A DNA stretch of 64,000 nt, taken from assembly GCA_017456905.1 (NCBI GenBank), contig JAFTIL010000010.1:1-64000 (forward strand). The letters are read 5' to 3'. Shown here piece by piece: positions 16,854-24,794 of this stretch. A program made the translations under genes and the position numbers. Every line of letters starts with the position of its first letter. Position 1 is the stretch's first letter. The stretch is from Clostridia bacterium (lineage in GTDB: Bacteria > Bacillota > Clostridia > Oscillospirales > CAG-272). The notes under the pieces are model-generated. The model searched no databases. It was not told the origin of the DNA and was given only the letters and a program-made list of their open reading frames with translations.

Positions 16854-17411
16854 TTATGCGCGGGACAGATACTCACCGGTACGGGTGTCGATCTTCAGAA
16901 CCTCGCCCTCGTTGATGAACAGGGGAACCTTGACCACAGCGCCGGTCTCCAGGGTGGCGGGCTTCAGGGTGTTGGTTGCGGTGTTGCCTGCAAAGCCGGG
17001 CTCGGTGGAAACAACGGCCAGCTCAACGAATGTGGGGGGCTCAACGCCCAGGATGGTGCCCTTATAGGAAATGATCTTGCACATCATCTCTTCCTTGACG
17101 AACTGGAAGTTCTCGCCAACCTGATCGTGGTTGATGAGGGTCTCTTCCCAGGTCTCGGTATCCATGAAGTGATACAGATCGCCGTCGTCGTAGGAATACT
17201 GCAGATCCTTGCGCTCGATGTGAGCGTTCTCAAACTTATCGGTGGGGTTGAAAGTACGCTCGGTTACGCCGCCGCTGATGCAGTTCTTGATCTTGGCGCG
17301 AACGAACGCTGCGCCCTTACCGGGCTTAACGTGCTGAAACTCGATGACCTGATATACGACACCGTCCATGTCAAAGGTCAAACCGTTTTTAAAATCGCCA
17401 GCTACTACCAT
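16854..17411 (-). CDS. efp: Elongation factor P
   Basis: 185 residues, the standard length. EF-P enters stalled ribosomes and helps form peptide bonds at consecutive prolines. The KOW-like N-terminal domain holds the modifiable lysine loop HVKPGKGAAFVR (about residue 32), then two OB domains, including RKDLQYSYDDGDLYHFMD and the conserved C-terminal VPLFINEGEVLKIDTRTGEY. Clostridial EF-P often lacks the EpmA/DHS modification genes nearby and none is visible here. Start ATG 17411 is preceded by GGAGG on the minus strand, behind a near-consensus promoter. Confidence 0.96.
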   Translation of the reverse strand: MVVAGDFKNGLTFDMDGVVYQVIEFQHVKPGKGAAFVRAKIKNCISGGVTERTFNPTDKFENAHIERKDLQYSYDDGDLYHFMDTETWEETLINHDQVGENFQFVKEEMMCKIISYKGTILGVEPPTFVELAVVSTEPGFAGNTATNTLKPATLETGAVVKVPLFINEGEVLKIDTRTGEYLSRA

Positions 17412-17497
17412 AATAGTAAACCTCCAAAATTTTGTTGTCTTTCACGCCGCAAGCCTCTCCGAGGTTTACAGAGTGAGGGATTTTATACTTACGCTTT

Positions 17498-17526
17498 ATT
17501 ATACACTATTTTATCTTGTTTTTCAA
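17498..17526 (-). promoter_or_regulatory. efp promoter
   Basis: On the minus strand TTGAAA (17521-17526), 17 bases, TATAAT (17498-17503), leaving an 86-base leader before efp. Confidence 0.8.
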
Positions 17527-17586
17527 GGGGTTTTCATGATTTTTTTATAATTGACAAGAAAATTTTTATATTTCCTGTCAAAATAC

Positions 17587-17616
17587 AAAATGCAGGGGAT
17601 CTCTCCCCTGCATTTT
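17587..17616 (-). terminator. thiT terminator
   Basis: Arms AAAATGCAGGGG and CCCCTGCATTTT around ATCTCT, directly after the thiT stop on the minus strand, with a T-rich tail. It separates thiT from efp. Confidence 0.85.
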
Positions 17617-17617
17617 T

Positions 17618-18214
17618 TTACTTTTTCATGGGTCTCAAGGTCTTGGGATCCAGCGCTCTGCAGAGCAGCACCACCAAAATCGCCGTCAGAATCGCGTTGG
17701 GGATCATGTAAGATCCGTTATACACGATAGAATACACCCAAGGGTTCCAGCCCTCAAAGGCATAGGAGCCCCACAGGATGCCGCCCGACAAGGTGCTGAA
17801 CACGTATCGTAAGAGACAGACGATGGCCGCGCCCATACCGTATCCCAGAAGTCTGCGCTTTTCGTCAAAAGGCTTGGCAAACAACGCCGACGCTCCGAGA
17901 ATACAAAAAGCCAGAACGTAATCAAGCAGTACGCATAGCAGGATGGCCCACCATGTGTTTGCCGGAGGCACATACCAGCCCATGAGCATTTGAAGGCCCG
18001 AGAAGACCACGCCCGCGCCGATACCCCATGCAGGGCCGCGGCGGAAGCCGTAGTAAACAATGGGCAGCATACCAATGGTGATACCGCCGCCATTGACCCA
18101 CCAAACAGAGTTGAAGGGCAGCATGGCGCAGACAAAATCCAACGCCCAGGCCAAAGCCAGCATCATGGCACCCTCCACCAGTGCGAGCAAATGTTGCTTG
18201 TAGTTTCTTTTCAA
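17618..18214 (-). CDS. thiT: Thiamine transporter ThiT (ECF-type S component)
   Basis: 198 residues from TTG 18214, which follows GGAGGTGG on the minus strand; earlier in-frame codons have no site. Six hydrophobic helices; landmarks are WWVNGGGITIGMLPIVYYGFRRG (helix 2-3 region, given in part: GGGITIGMLPIVYYGFRRG), PPANTWWAILLCVLLDY, LRYVFSTLSGGILWG and YNGSYMIPN. These agree with ThiT, the membrane S component that binds thiamine and works with a shared EcfAA'T module encoded elsewhere. A TPP riboswitch in the leader confirms thiamine control. thiN, which converts thiamine to TPP, is at 56.0 kb. Confidence 0.9.
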   Translation of the reverse strand: MKRNYKQHLLALVEGAMMLALAWALDFVCAMLPFNSVWWVNGGGITIGMLPIVYYGFRRGPAWGIGAGVVFSGLQMLMGWYVPPANTWWAILLCVLLDYVLAFCILGASALFAKPFDEKRRLLGYGMGAAIVCLLRYVFSTLSGGILWGSYAFEGWNPWVYSIVYNGSYMIPNAILTAILVVLLCRALDPKTLRPMKK

Positions 18215-18294
18215 AAAACCACCTCCAAAAGAAAAAATTGACCGCACGGAAAATCTCCGCAGGTCAAACAGAAGGTGATATCAGTCCCTCGAAA

Positions 18295-18389
18295 ATGCTT
18301 CCTACGCCGGTATTATCCGTATCAGGTTAAGGGTTCACGCCATTGCGCATCTCAGCCGGCCTCGTGCGTCCACTTGCCAGCACCCCTGA
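18295..18389 (-). promoter_or_regulatory. TPP riboswitch upstream of thiT
   Basis: On the minus strand the element begins GGGGTGC and contains the conserved GGCTGAGA (pyrimidine-sensing arm), ACCCTTAACCTGAT, the GGATAATACC segment and the closing GCGTAGGAAGC. All hallmark bases of the THI element are present. It lies between a consensus promoter and thiT, so thiamine diphosphate should repress transporter synthesis. The short distance to the start and the absence of a clear terminator hairpin suggest control of translation. Confidence 0.95.
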
Positions 18390-18409
18390 TTTTCTATGCG
18401 ATTCGACTT

Positions 18410-18438
18410 ATTATAGCACGCTATCTCGTTTTTGTCAA
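18410..18438 (-). promoter_or_regulatory. Promoter of the riboswitch-thiT transcript
   Basis: Perfect consensus on the minus strand: TTGACA (18433-18438), 17 bases, TATAAT (18410-18415), about 20 bases before the riboswitch. Confidence 0.9.
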
Positions 18439-18502
18439 GAACTTTTGCGCCTCATTTTTCATTTATCACCGTATCAATACACTTTTTAAGCACTTAAAGG
18501 AC

Positions 18503-18532
18503 GTGGGAAACTTCTTAAAAGAAGTTTCCCAC
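18503..18532. repeat. Solo module A hairpin
   Basis: Arms GTGGGAAACTTCTT and AAGAAGTTTCCCAC around AA, six bases beyond the stop codon of the amidotransferase-like gene; same family as the hairpins at 5631 and 54527, here without module B. It may serve as its terminator. Confidence 0.75.
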
Positions 18533-18538
18533 AAAAAT

Positions 18539-19234
18539 TTATCTGCAAGCCTCCATAAAGGCCTCAAAGAGCTTCAAGGAATGGTCGTCGTCCTCCTGCC
18601 CAATGTAGATCTCGGGATGGAACTGCACGCCCACAAAGAAAGGATGCTCGGGGTCGTAAACGGCCTCGATATAGCCGTCCTCACTGACTGCCTCGGCAAA
18701 AAGACCGGGGGCAAGATCTTTGATATTCTGATGATGGAAGGTGTTGACCTTGATCTCATCCAGCCCCGTTAGCTTTTGCAGATAACCACCCTCTGTCAAG
18801 TGCAATTTTTGCTCGTGGATGGTTCCGGGCTGCTCCTGGCGATGTCCGTCCATGTGCTGATACAGCGTACCGCCGCGGCAAACGTTCATGACCTGAATGC
18901 CTCGGCAAATGCCCAAAATAGGCTTCCCCGACGCCAAGGCGTGAGGAAACATGGCCATTTCAAAGCCATCACGCATTTCATCGATCTCCACATTATCAAA
19001 GGCGATGGTCTCACCGTAATATTTAGGATCAACATCTACGCCGCCCGAAAACAGAAAACCGTCGCACATTTCCGCATAAGCCTTCAGTTGCTCTTCATTG
19101 TCGGTATATCCCAGAGGAATACACCAACCGCCCGCACGCCACACCGCGTTGATATAGGTATGGTTAACCTTTAAAAAGCCGTCCTGCCGCGAGCTCATCA
19201 TACCGATCTTTGGACGCTTTGCCTGATACTTCAT
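18539..19234 (-). CDS. Class-I glutamine amidotransferase-like hydrolase (peptidase C26, PuuD-like)
   Basis: 231 residues from ATG 19234, preceded by CGGAG; the frame reaches further back without a ribosome site. Layout matches gamma-glutamyl-gamma-aminobutyrate hydrolases: GFLFSGGVDVDPKYYGE, nucleophile elbow GICRGIQVMNV with catalytic Cys, the HQEQPGTIH-like basic segment and C-terminal catalytic His and Glu in VQFHPE. These enzymes cut gamma-glutamyl amides in the putrescine pathway or release gamma-linked glutamate. No other polyamine gene is close, so the substrate is open. Confidence 0.88.
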   Translation of the reverse strand: MKYQAKRPKIGMMSSRQDGFLKVNHTYINAVWRAGGWCIPLGYTDNEEQLKAYAEMCDGFLFSGGVDVDPKYYGETIAFDNVEIDEMRDGFEMAMFPHALASGKPILGICRGIQVMNVCRGGTLYQHMDGHRQEQPGTIHEQKLHLTEGGYLQKLTGLDEIKVNTFHHQNIKDLAPGLFAEAVSEDGYIEAVYDPEHPFFVGVQFHPEIYIGQEDDDHSLKLFEAFMEACR

Positions 19235-19265
19235 ATTATTGTCTCCGTTCATAATATGTTCATTT

Positions 19266-19976
19266 TTAACCAACGACGTTTCCGTCTCCTTTAAGAATAT
19301 CAATCATATTATCCACCAACTGGATCATGTCGGGAAGCAGGAAGCAGACCAGAACGGCAATGATCAGCGTCACGATGATCACAAGAAGAAAAGCACGCCA
19401 CCCCGATCCCTTGTTATCAAAGCGGATATCTGCGGCATAATGCTCATCGTCGGGGATGTAAAAATGCGCGGTGTTCAGATCCACCTCGTATTTTTCTTGA
19501 ACAAATCCCTTCTCACTGCCCGTGGCCTCTATATATTCTTGCCTCATGTGGAGAGCTTCAATTTCTTTCTCTTCCCTCTCCACACATTTAACGACTTTTC
19601 CAAGTATACCGTTGCCCCGTCTCAAGCTGGACATGATAAAATAATTTTTTTCAAATCCCAGCTCCTCCAGGGTCTTTGCCTTATCAGGCCAGAAACATTC
19701 TTCTTTAATGATCTTCCGAACGAATTTTCCAAGCATATTCTTATCATATGCCGCCATGATGGAGGCAATGATGATGCCCGCACATATACCGAGGATCACG
19801 TTTCGCAGGGTGATCAAAGAACCCGATCCCACGTTGATATGCTCGTATCGGCCAAGGTCTACCGAAAAGTATTTTCCCTCAAGATAGGCCCAGAGCTCTT
19901 CCCACAGGGACATTTCACCCGACCAAGCCTTAAAGCCGCCGATGATATGATTTATGTATCGTCCTATCAACTCCAA
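19266..19976 (-). CDS. Hypothetical membrane protein, 236 aa
   Basis: I do not recognise the family. It has two clear hydrophobic segments: about residues 58-76 (VILGICAGIIIASIMAA) and 200-220 (FLLVIIVTLIIAVLVCFLL). Between them lies a charged region of about 120 residues with paired EREEKE and a block of regularly alternating residues (YEVDLNTAHFYIP) that should be exposed on one side of the membrane. AAAGGGGG precedes the ATG. It follows parB by 30 bases on the same strand, so it is probably co-transcribed with parA-parB; a role in segregation is possible but not shown. Confidence 0.7.
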   Translation of the reverse strand: MELIGRYINHIIGGFKAWSGEMSLWEELWAYLEGKYFSVDLGRYEHINVGSGSLITLRNVILGICAGIIIASIMAAYDKNMLGKFVRKIIKEECFWPDKAKTLEELGFEKNYFIMSSLRRGNGILGKVVKCVEREEKEIEALHMRQEYIEATGSEKGFVQEKYEVDLNTAHFYIPDDEHYAADIRFDNKGSGWRAFLLVIIVTLIIAVLVCFLLPDMIQLVDNMIDILKGDGNVVG

Positions 19977-20006
19977 TGTCCCCCTTTCTTTACATTTTAT
20001 TCATAT

Positions 20007-20918
20007 TTAAACAAAGAGATCGTCGCCTGCCAGAATCTTGAGCAGATCCTCAAGATCTCCGTCGTCCTCAAAGGACAATTCCACCGTCTTTTTGCGGTTG
20101 GTCTGTGTAATACGAACTTTTCTGCCCATACGGCTCTGTACTCTCTGCTCCAGATCCTTCATATAGACCTTTTTCTGGAGCTTTTCGGATTCATCTTCGT
20201 CTAAGACTGCAGGCTCATTTTCGGTCATAGCCGCATTGAGCTGCTTGACCATCTTTTCCACCTCACGCACCGACAGATCCTTATCGATCACCTTTTGAGC
20301 TAAGCTCAGCATATCTTCTACGTAAGAGAGGCCCAGCAAAGCACGTGCGTGACCCATGGAGATCTTACCTTCGCGTACCATCTTTTGTACGTCCTCGGGA
20401 AGCTCCAAAAGTCTCAAGGTGTTGGCAATAGCAGAACGGCTTCTGCCGATCTGACGGGAAAGATCCTCCTGGGTCATGCCGAATTTATCCAAAAGCACCT
20501 TATAAGCCTTGGCTTCTTCAATGCTGTTCAGATCCATTCTCTGCATATTTTCAATCAGAGACACCTGTGCTACCTTCAGATCGTCACCCGTGATGATCAC
20601 AGCGGGAATATCCGAAAGACCTGCCATTTTTGCGGCTCTCCAACGGCGCTCACCTGCGATGATTTCATAAGAATTTTCAAACATAGCGCCATTGTAGCCC
20701 AGATCGCGCACAACGATGGGCTGGATCACGTCGTGAACGGCAATGGAATCCGCTAAAGCTTGAAGGGCTGCTTGATCAAAATCCTTACGGGGCTGGTCTT
20801 TTCTGGGCTCGATCTTTCCAAGAGGAATACGATCCACAGCCTTATTTTCGGTGATTACGTTATTATCTTCAAGCAAAGAGTAAAAATCTCTGCCAAGTCC
20901 GCCTTGTTTTTTTGCCAT
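20007..20918 (-). CDS. parB: Chromosome-partitioning protein ParB
   Basis: 303 residues, as usual. It binds parS, loads as a CTP-dependent sliding clamp and organises the origin for segregation with ParA. N-terminal CTPase domain: RIPLGKIEPRKDQPRKDFD, then the GERRWRAAKMAGL motif and ENMQRMDLNSIEEA; the helix-turn-helix for parS has RQIGRSRSAIANTLRLL and KISMGHARALLGL. The C-terminal dimerisation domain is rich in charge. GGAGGA precedes the start. Three parS sites lie 0.9 kb away beyond parA. Confidence 0.96.
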   Translation of the reverse strand: MAKKQGGLGRDFYSLLEDNNVITENKAVDRIPLGKIEPRKDQPRKDFDQAALQALADSIAVHDVIQPIVVRDLGYNGAMFENSYEIIAGERRWRAAKMAGLSDIPAVIITGDDLKVAQVSLIENMQRMDLNSIEEAKAYKVLLDKFGMTQEDLSRQIGRSRSAIANTLRLLELPEDVQKMVREGKISMGHARALLGLSYVEDMLSLAQKVIDKDLSVREVEKMVKQLNAAMTENEPAVLDEDESEKLQKKVYMKDLEQRVQSRMGRKVRITQTNRKKTVELSFEDDGDLEDLLKILAGDDLFV

Positions 20919-20935
20919 TTTTCTGTCCTCCTATG

Positions 20936-21700
20936 TTAAATTCGGGTGGAAAGCTCGTGTGCAACAGCCAAATATTCGTTGGCACCCTTGGAATGTTTGT
21001 CATGATAGTAGACAGGCTTACCAAATCCGGGAGCCTCGGACAGCTTGACACCGCGGGAAATGGGATTTTCAAAGAGTTTTCCTGCGTAGTGCTTCTTAAG
21101 CTCGCTCTTGACCTGCTGTGTCAGAAGCAATCTATTGGTATACATGGTGATCAAAATACCCGTCACATTAAGGGTATTATTATAGTGGGTCTTGATCTTG
21201 CTGATGGTGATCATGAGCTGAGAAAGACCTTCCAGCGCGTAGAACTCACACTGCATGGGGATGACCACACCGTCGCTGGCCGTCAGAGAGTTAACAGTCA
21301 GCATACCCAGAGAAGGAGGACAGTCAATAATGATATAATCATACTCGTCCTTGATCTCAGCAAAAGCGTTTTTCATAATGTTTTGAGGGTCTTCTTCCTC
21401 CTGGAACAGGTCAAATTCCGCGCCTGCAAGGGTAATATTAGAAGGAATCAACCAAAGTTTTTCGTATTTTGTCTCCAAAATCACATCTTTGGCAGAAATT
21501 TCTCCTGCAAGAATATCCTTAATAGTGTATTTCAAGCCTTTTTTGGCAATACCCACACCGCTGGTAGCATTACCCTGGGGATCCAAATCCACAAGAAGGG
21601 TCTTATATCCCAAAATTCCGAGAGAAGCAGCTATATTAACAGCGGATGTAGTCTTACCAACACCGCCTTTTTGGTTAGCAAATGAAATGATTTTTCCCAT
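20936..21700 (-). CDS. parA: Chromosome-partitioning ATPase ParA (Soj)
   Basis: 254 residues from ATG 21700, preceded by CATGGAGG; longer in-frame extensions lack a site. Deviant Walker A KGGVGKTTSAVN near residue 10, with the signature lysine, switch I segment LLVDLDPQGNATSG and Walker B IIIDCPPSLGML. It is a nucleoid-bound ATPase stimulated by ParB, and in Soj-type proteins it also regulates DnaA. Seventeen bases separate it from parB, so they form an operon. A promoter lies at 21729-21757 and the first parS just upstream. Confidence 0.96.
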   Translation of the reverse strand: MGKIISFANQKGGVGKTTSAVNIAASLGILGYKTLLVDLDPQGNATSGVGIAKKGLKYTIKDILAGEISAKDVILETKYEKLWLIPSNITLAGAEFDLFQEEEDPQNIMKNAFAEIKDEYDYIIIDCPPSLGMLTVNSLTASDGVVIPMQCEFYALEGLSQLMITISKIKTHYNNTLNVTGILITMYTNRLLLTQQVKSELKKHYAGKLFENPISRGVKLSEAPGFGKPVYYHDKHSKGANEYLAVAHELSTRI

Positions 21701-21728
21701 TTTTATATTACCTCCATGTTTTTCTATA

Positions 21729-21757
21729 AGTATATCATATTTATCTTTATTTTTCAA
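21729..21757 (-). promoter_or_regulatory. parA-parB promoter
   Basis: On the minus strand TTGAAA (21752-21757), 17 bases, TATACT (21729-21734). parS1 lies about 25 bases upstream, so ParB spreading could repress it. Confidence 0.75.
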
Positions 21758-21781
21758 TAGGTTTCACAAAAAATATTGATT

Positions 21782-21797
21782 TGTTTCACGTGAAACA
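21782..21797. promoter_or_regulatory. parS: parS site 1
   Basis: TGTTTCACGTGAAACA, a perfect 16-bp palindrome equal to the consensus ParB site, between parA and rsmG. Confidence 0.97.
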
Positions 21798-21815
21798 CAC
21801 TTTTATAGTACAGAA

Positions 21816-21831
21816 TGTTCCACGTGAAACA
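21816..21831. promoter_or_regulatory. parS: parS site 2
   Basis: TGTTCCACGTGAAACA, one base off perfect symmetry and within the consensus; 18 bases after site 1. Confidence 0.97.
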
Positions 21832-21840
21832 TAGCAAAAA

Positions 21841-21867
21841 CAAAGGGCAGACTGAGCCTGCCCTTTG
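21841..21867 (-). terminator. rsmG terminator, flanked by parS
   Basis: Arms CAAAGGGCAG and CTGCCCTTTG around ACTGAGC, with a T-run following on the minus strand. The right arm abuts parS site 3. It ends the mnmG-rsmG transcript. Confidence 0.85.
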
Positions 21868-21881
21868 TTTCACGTGAAACA
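21866..21881. promoter_or_regulatory. parS: parS site 3
   Basis: TGTTTCACGTGAAACA, identical to site 1, placed one base after the rsmG stop on the minus strand and touching the terminator hairpin. Confidence 0.97.
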
Positions 21882-21882
21882 T

Positions 21883-22614
21883 TTATAAAGGTTTCTTTTT
21901 GATCTGTCCGAACTGTCTCGGGTATTGAATAGGCGTATGTTGCTTTTTTTCTATAACAATAATGGTGCGCTTTTCATGATTTTCACAGTCAAGCCAAATC
22001 TCATCATTGATTAATTTGGTATTGATGCCGCCTAATTTTTCTATTCCGCTTTTAGCCTCATTCAATTCTTCTTGACCCGCGGCTCCTTTCATAATGACAG
22101 CTTTTCCATCCGTTTTTACAAAAGGAAGACATAATTCATTAAGAATATTTAATCTTGCTACGGCTCTGCTGGTAACCACATCGAACTTTTCTCTGTAGTT
22201 TTCGTTTTGTGCCAGTATTTCAGCACGTTCAGCAATGGTTTTGACCTTTAAATCAAGCCGATCAGACGTCTCCTGCACATATTTTACTTTTTTCTCTGTG
22301 CTGTCCAAAGCGGTTATCGTAAGATCCGGACGCACAATGGCCAAGGGCAGAGTAGGAAATCCGCCACCGCAACCTACATCCAAAACCTTCGCGTTTTGCT
22401 GAATGTATTTACTGATTTTGATACAATCCATATAATGCAGAGGGATAATCTTTTTCACGTCTTTAATAGCTGTGATATTCATGACCTCGTTTTTAGCCAA
22501 CATTAAGACCGTTAATTCATGAAATTGATCAATGATTCGAGGATCATCATATGTTTCAAGACCGTTGAGTCTCAAATTTTTTCTGAATAATTCAAAAAAC
22601 TTTTCTTTTTCCAT
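21883..22614 (-). CDS. rsmG: 16S rRNA (guanine-N7) methyltransferase RsmG
   Basis: 243 residues. It methylates G527 of 16S rRNA (E. coli numbering) using S-adenosylmethionine. The SAM-binding motif is VLDVGCGGGFPTLPLAI near residue 78, followed by LDSTEKKVKYV and VTSRAVARLNIL. A Lys-rich tail matches clostridial forms. It lies 10 bases after mnmG, in the same order as in other bacteria. Confidence 0.95.
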   Translation of the reverse strand: MEKEKFFELFRKNLRLNGLETYDDPRIIDQFHELTVLMLAKNEVMNITAIKDVKKIIPLHYMDCIKISKYIQQNAKVLDVGCGGGFPTLPLAIVRPDLTITALDSTEKKVKYVQETSDRLDLKVKTIAERAEILAQNENYREKFDVVTSRAVARLNILNELCLPFVKTDGKAVIMKGAAGQEELNEAKSGIEKLGGINTKLINDEIWLDCENHEKRTIIVIEKKQHTPIQYPRQFGQIKKKPL

Positions 22615-22624
22615 TGTTTGTCTC

Positions 22625-24517
22625 TCACTTTAAACCAAAATACAATAAAAGTACTGTGATATCTGCGGGGCTAACACCGCTGATTCTTGACGCCTGACCG
22701 ACCGTTAAAGGCTTGATCTTTTGCAGCTTCTGCCCGGCTTCCAGACGGAGACCTTTGATCTGTGTGTAATCTATATCGACTGGAAGCTTTTTATCTTCCA
22801 ACTTTTCTTGTCTTGCCACCTCGTTCAGCTCTCGTTTGATGTAGCCCTCATACTTGATATCCACCTCTACGGTTTTGATAACGCCTTGGGATAATTGTGG
22901 ACGATTTGTGTCTAAATTTTTGAGTTCATCATATGTAAGCTGAGGTCTTCTTAGCAGATCACCCAGGGAAACACCCGATTTCACATGGTCTAACCCTTTT
23001 TCTTCAAGAAAAGGATTGACTTTTTCGGGAGACAGATACGTACTGTTCAAACGCTGCTTTTCTTCTTCCTCCAAGGCTTTCTTTTGCAAAAATGCTTGGT
23101 ATCTTTCCTCGGAGATCAAACCGACCTTATAGCCTATGGGTGTGAGTCGCAGATCGGCGTTATCCTGACGAAGGATCAAGCGAAATTCTGAGCGAGAGGT
23201 CATCATTCTGTAGGGCTCGTTGGTTCCCTTGGTTACCAGATCGTCAATGAGGGTACCGATATAGCTGCCTGAACGGGGTAAAGTGATCTGATCACACCCC
23301 ATAAAAGCCAAAGCGGCGTTGATACCCGCTACAAGACCCTGAGCAGCGGCTTCTTCATAGCCTGATGTACCGTTAAACTGTCCCGCACCGTAAAGACCAC
23401 TGATCAGCTTGCACTCCAGCGTAGCTAAAAGGCAGGTGGGATCAATGCAATCATACTCAATGGCATAGGCATAGCGCATGATCTCGGCATTTTCAAAGCC
23501 GTCGAGGGTCTTCACCATGGCATATTGCACGTCAGTAGGCAGGGATGTAGAAAATCCTTGCAAATACAGTTCCTCGTTATTTTTACCCATGGGCTCTACA
23601 AAGAGCTGATGGCGCTCTTTATCCGCAAAACGCTTTAGCTTGTCCTCAATGGAAGGGCAATAGCGAGGACCTGTGCCCGTGATCTGACCTGAATACATGG
23701 CAGAGCGGTGAATATTGTCGAGAATGACACGATGGGTCTCAGCGTTGGTATAAACAATATGACAGGACATCTGTTCAAAATGATCGAATTTGTGAATATC
23801 CGTCAGGGCAGAGAAGGGGGTAATCTCGTCTTCTCCTACCTGCTCCTCCAATACCGAAAGATCGACCGAGGCTCGCTTGATACGGGCGGGTGTACCTGTC
23901 TTAAAGCGCATCATGGGCAGTCCCAAGGCTTTCAGACAGTCTGTCAGCCCGAGAGCAGGCAAAGCATTGTCAGGGCCAGAAGCGTAATTCTTATCACCCA
24001 CAAAAACACGGCCTCCCAGATACGTCCCCGTGGCAATGACCACCTTTTGACAAGTCCAGACTTCGCCCAAAGAAGTGACGACACCTATAATTTTACCATT
24101 TTTTACCAGTATTTCAATTATTTCAGCTTGTACAACACGCAAATTGTCAGTCGTTTCCAAGGTGTGCTTCATGACCTGATGGTAAGCCATTCTGTCTGCC
24201 TGCACACGTTTGGAATGAACCGCTGCACCTTTACCCAAATTCAGCGTACGGCTCTGCAGGGTCACCTCGTCGGCAACACGGCCCATCTCGCCACCCAAGG
24301 CGTCGATCTCAAAGACCAGATGACCCTTGGCTGTACCGCCGATGGAAGGATTACAGGGCAGATTACCGATGGCATCCAGCGACAGGGTAAAAAGAACGGT
24401 ATCCACGCCCAGTCTTGCCGAAGCCAGCGCTGCCTCTGCGCCCGCGTGACCGCCGCCGATGACGGCAACCGAGGTTTTTGTCGGTATATTCATAACAAAT
24501 GCATCATTATTATTCAT
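22625..24517 (-). CDS. mnmG: tRNA uridine-5-carboxymethylaminomethyl synthase subunit MnmG
   Basis: 630 residues from ATG 24517, which follows AAAGG; a GTG six codons earlier is too close to its GGAG. MnmG, a FAD enzyme, works with MnmE to modify wobble uridine 34 of several tRNAs. The dinucleotide-binding motif is [19 protein letters not shown] near residue 12, then [30 protein letters not shown]-like [11 protein letters not shown], and C-terminal helical domain with LRLTPIGY and [12 protein letters not shown]. Its partner mnmE is about 27 kb away on the other strand, an unusual separation. Confidence 0.96.
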   Translation of the reverse strand: MNNNDAFVMNIPTKTSVAVIGGGHAGAEAALASARLGVDTVLFTLSLDAIGNLPCNPSIGGTAKGHLVFEIDALGGEMGRVADEVTLQSRTLNLGKGAAVHSKRVQADRMAYHQVMKHTLETTDNLRVVQAEIIEILVKNGKIIGVVTSLGEVWTCQKVVIATGTYLGGRVFVGDKNYASGPDNALPALGLTDCLKALGLPMMRFKTGTPARIKRASVDLSVLEEQVGEDEITPFSALTDIHKFDHFEQMSCHIVYTNAETHRVILDNIHRSAMYSGQITGTGPRYCPSIEDKLKRFADKERHQLFVEPMGKNNEELYLQGFSTSLPTDVQYAMVKTLDGFENAEIMRYAYAIEYDCIDPTCLLATLECKLISGLYGAGQFNGTSGYEEAAAQGLVAGINAALAFMGCDQITLPRSGSYIGTLIDDLVTKGTNEPYRMMTSRSEFRLILRQDNADLRLTPIGYKVGLISEERYQAFLQKKALEEEEKQRLNSTYLSPEKVNPFLEEKGLDHVKSGVSLGDLLRRPQLTYDELKNLDTNRPQLSQGVIKTVEVDIKYEGYIKRELNEVARQEKLEDKKLPVDIDYTQIKGLRLEAGQKLQKIKPLTVGQASRISGVSPADITVLLLYFGLK

Positions 24518-24679
24518 TTTGAAAACCTTTAACACTCCAAAAAGAAAAATCTGAATTTAAAAACACATATATCCATAATATATTTTATCATACCTGCCGT
24601 CCGCCGTCAAGGGTTTGCAAAAATTTCATGTCCTAACAATAATTTTTTCTCTTTTTTCGTGTATTTTTTCAAAAATCCC

Positions 24680-24708
24680 TTTACATTTCAAATTGAATAT
24701 GCTATAAT
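24680..24708 (+). promoter_or_regulatory. PFOR promoter
   Basis: TTTACA (24680-24685), 17 bases, TATAAT (24703-24708), then a leader of 86 bases ending in AGGAGG. The gap 24518-24794 contains no other feature that I see. Confidence 0.85.
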
Positions 24709-24794
24709 ATAGGTTGGAATATTTCGTTTATACATCTTAGAAAACGGAATGTTCTATGTAAATCAGTAAACTATTTCATAGGAGGAATATACCA

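Noticed and set aside
17127..17711. Plus-strand frame across efp
   Set aside because: Covers the efp promoter and antisense of efp; no family likeness.
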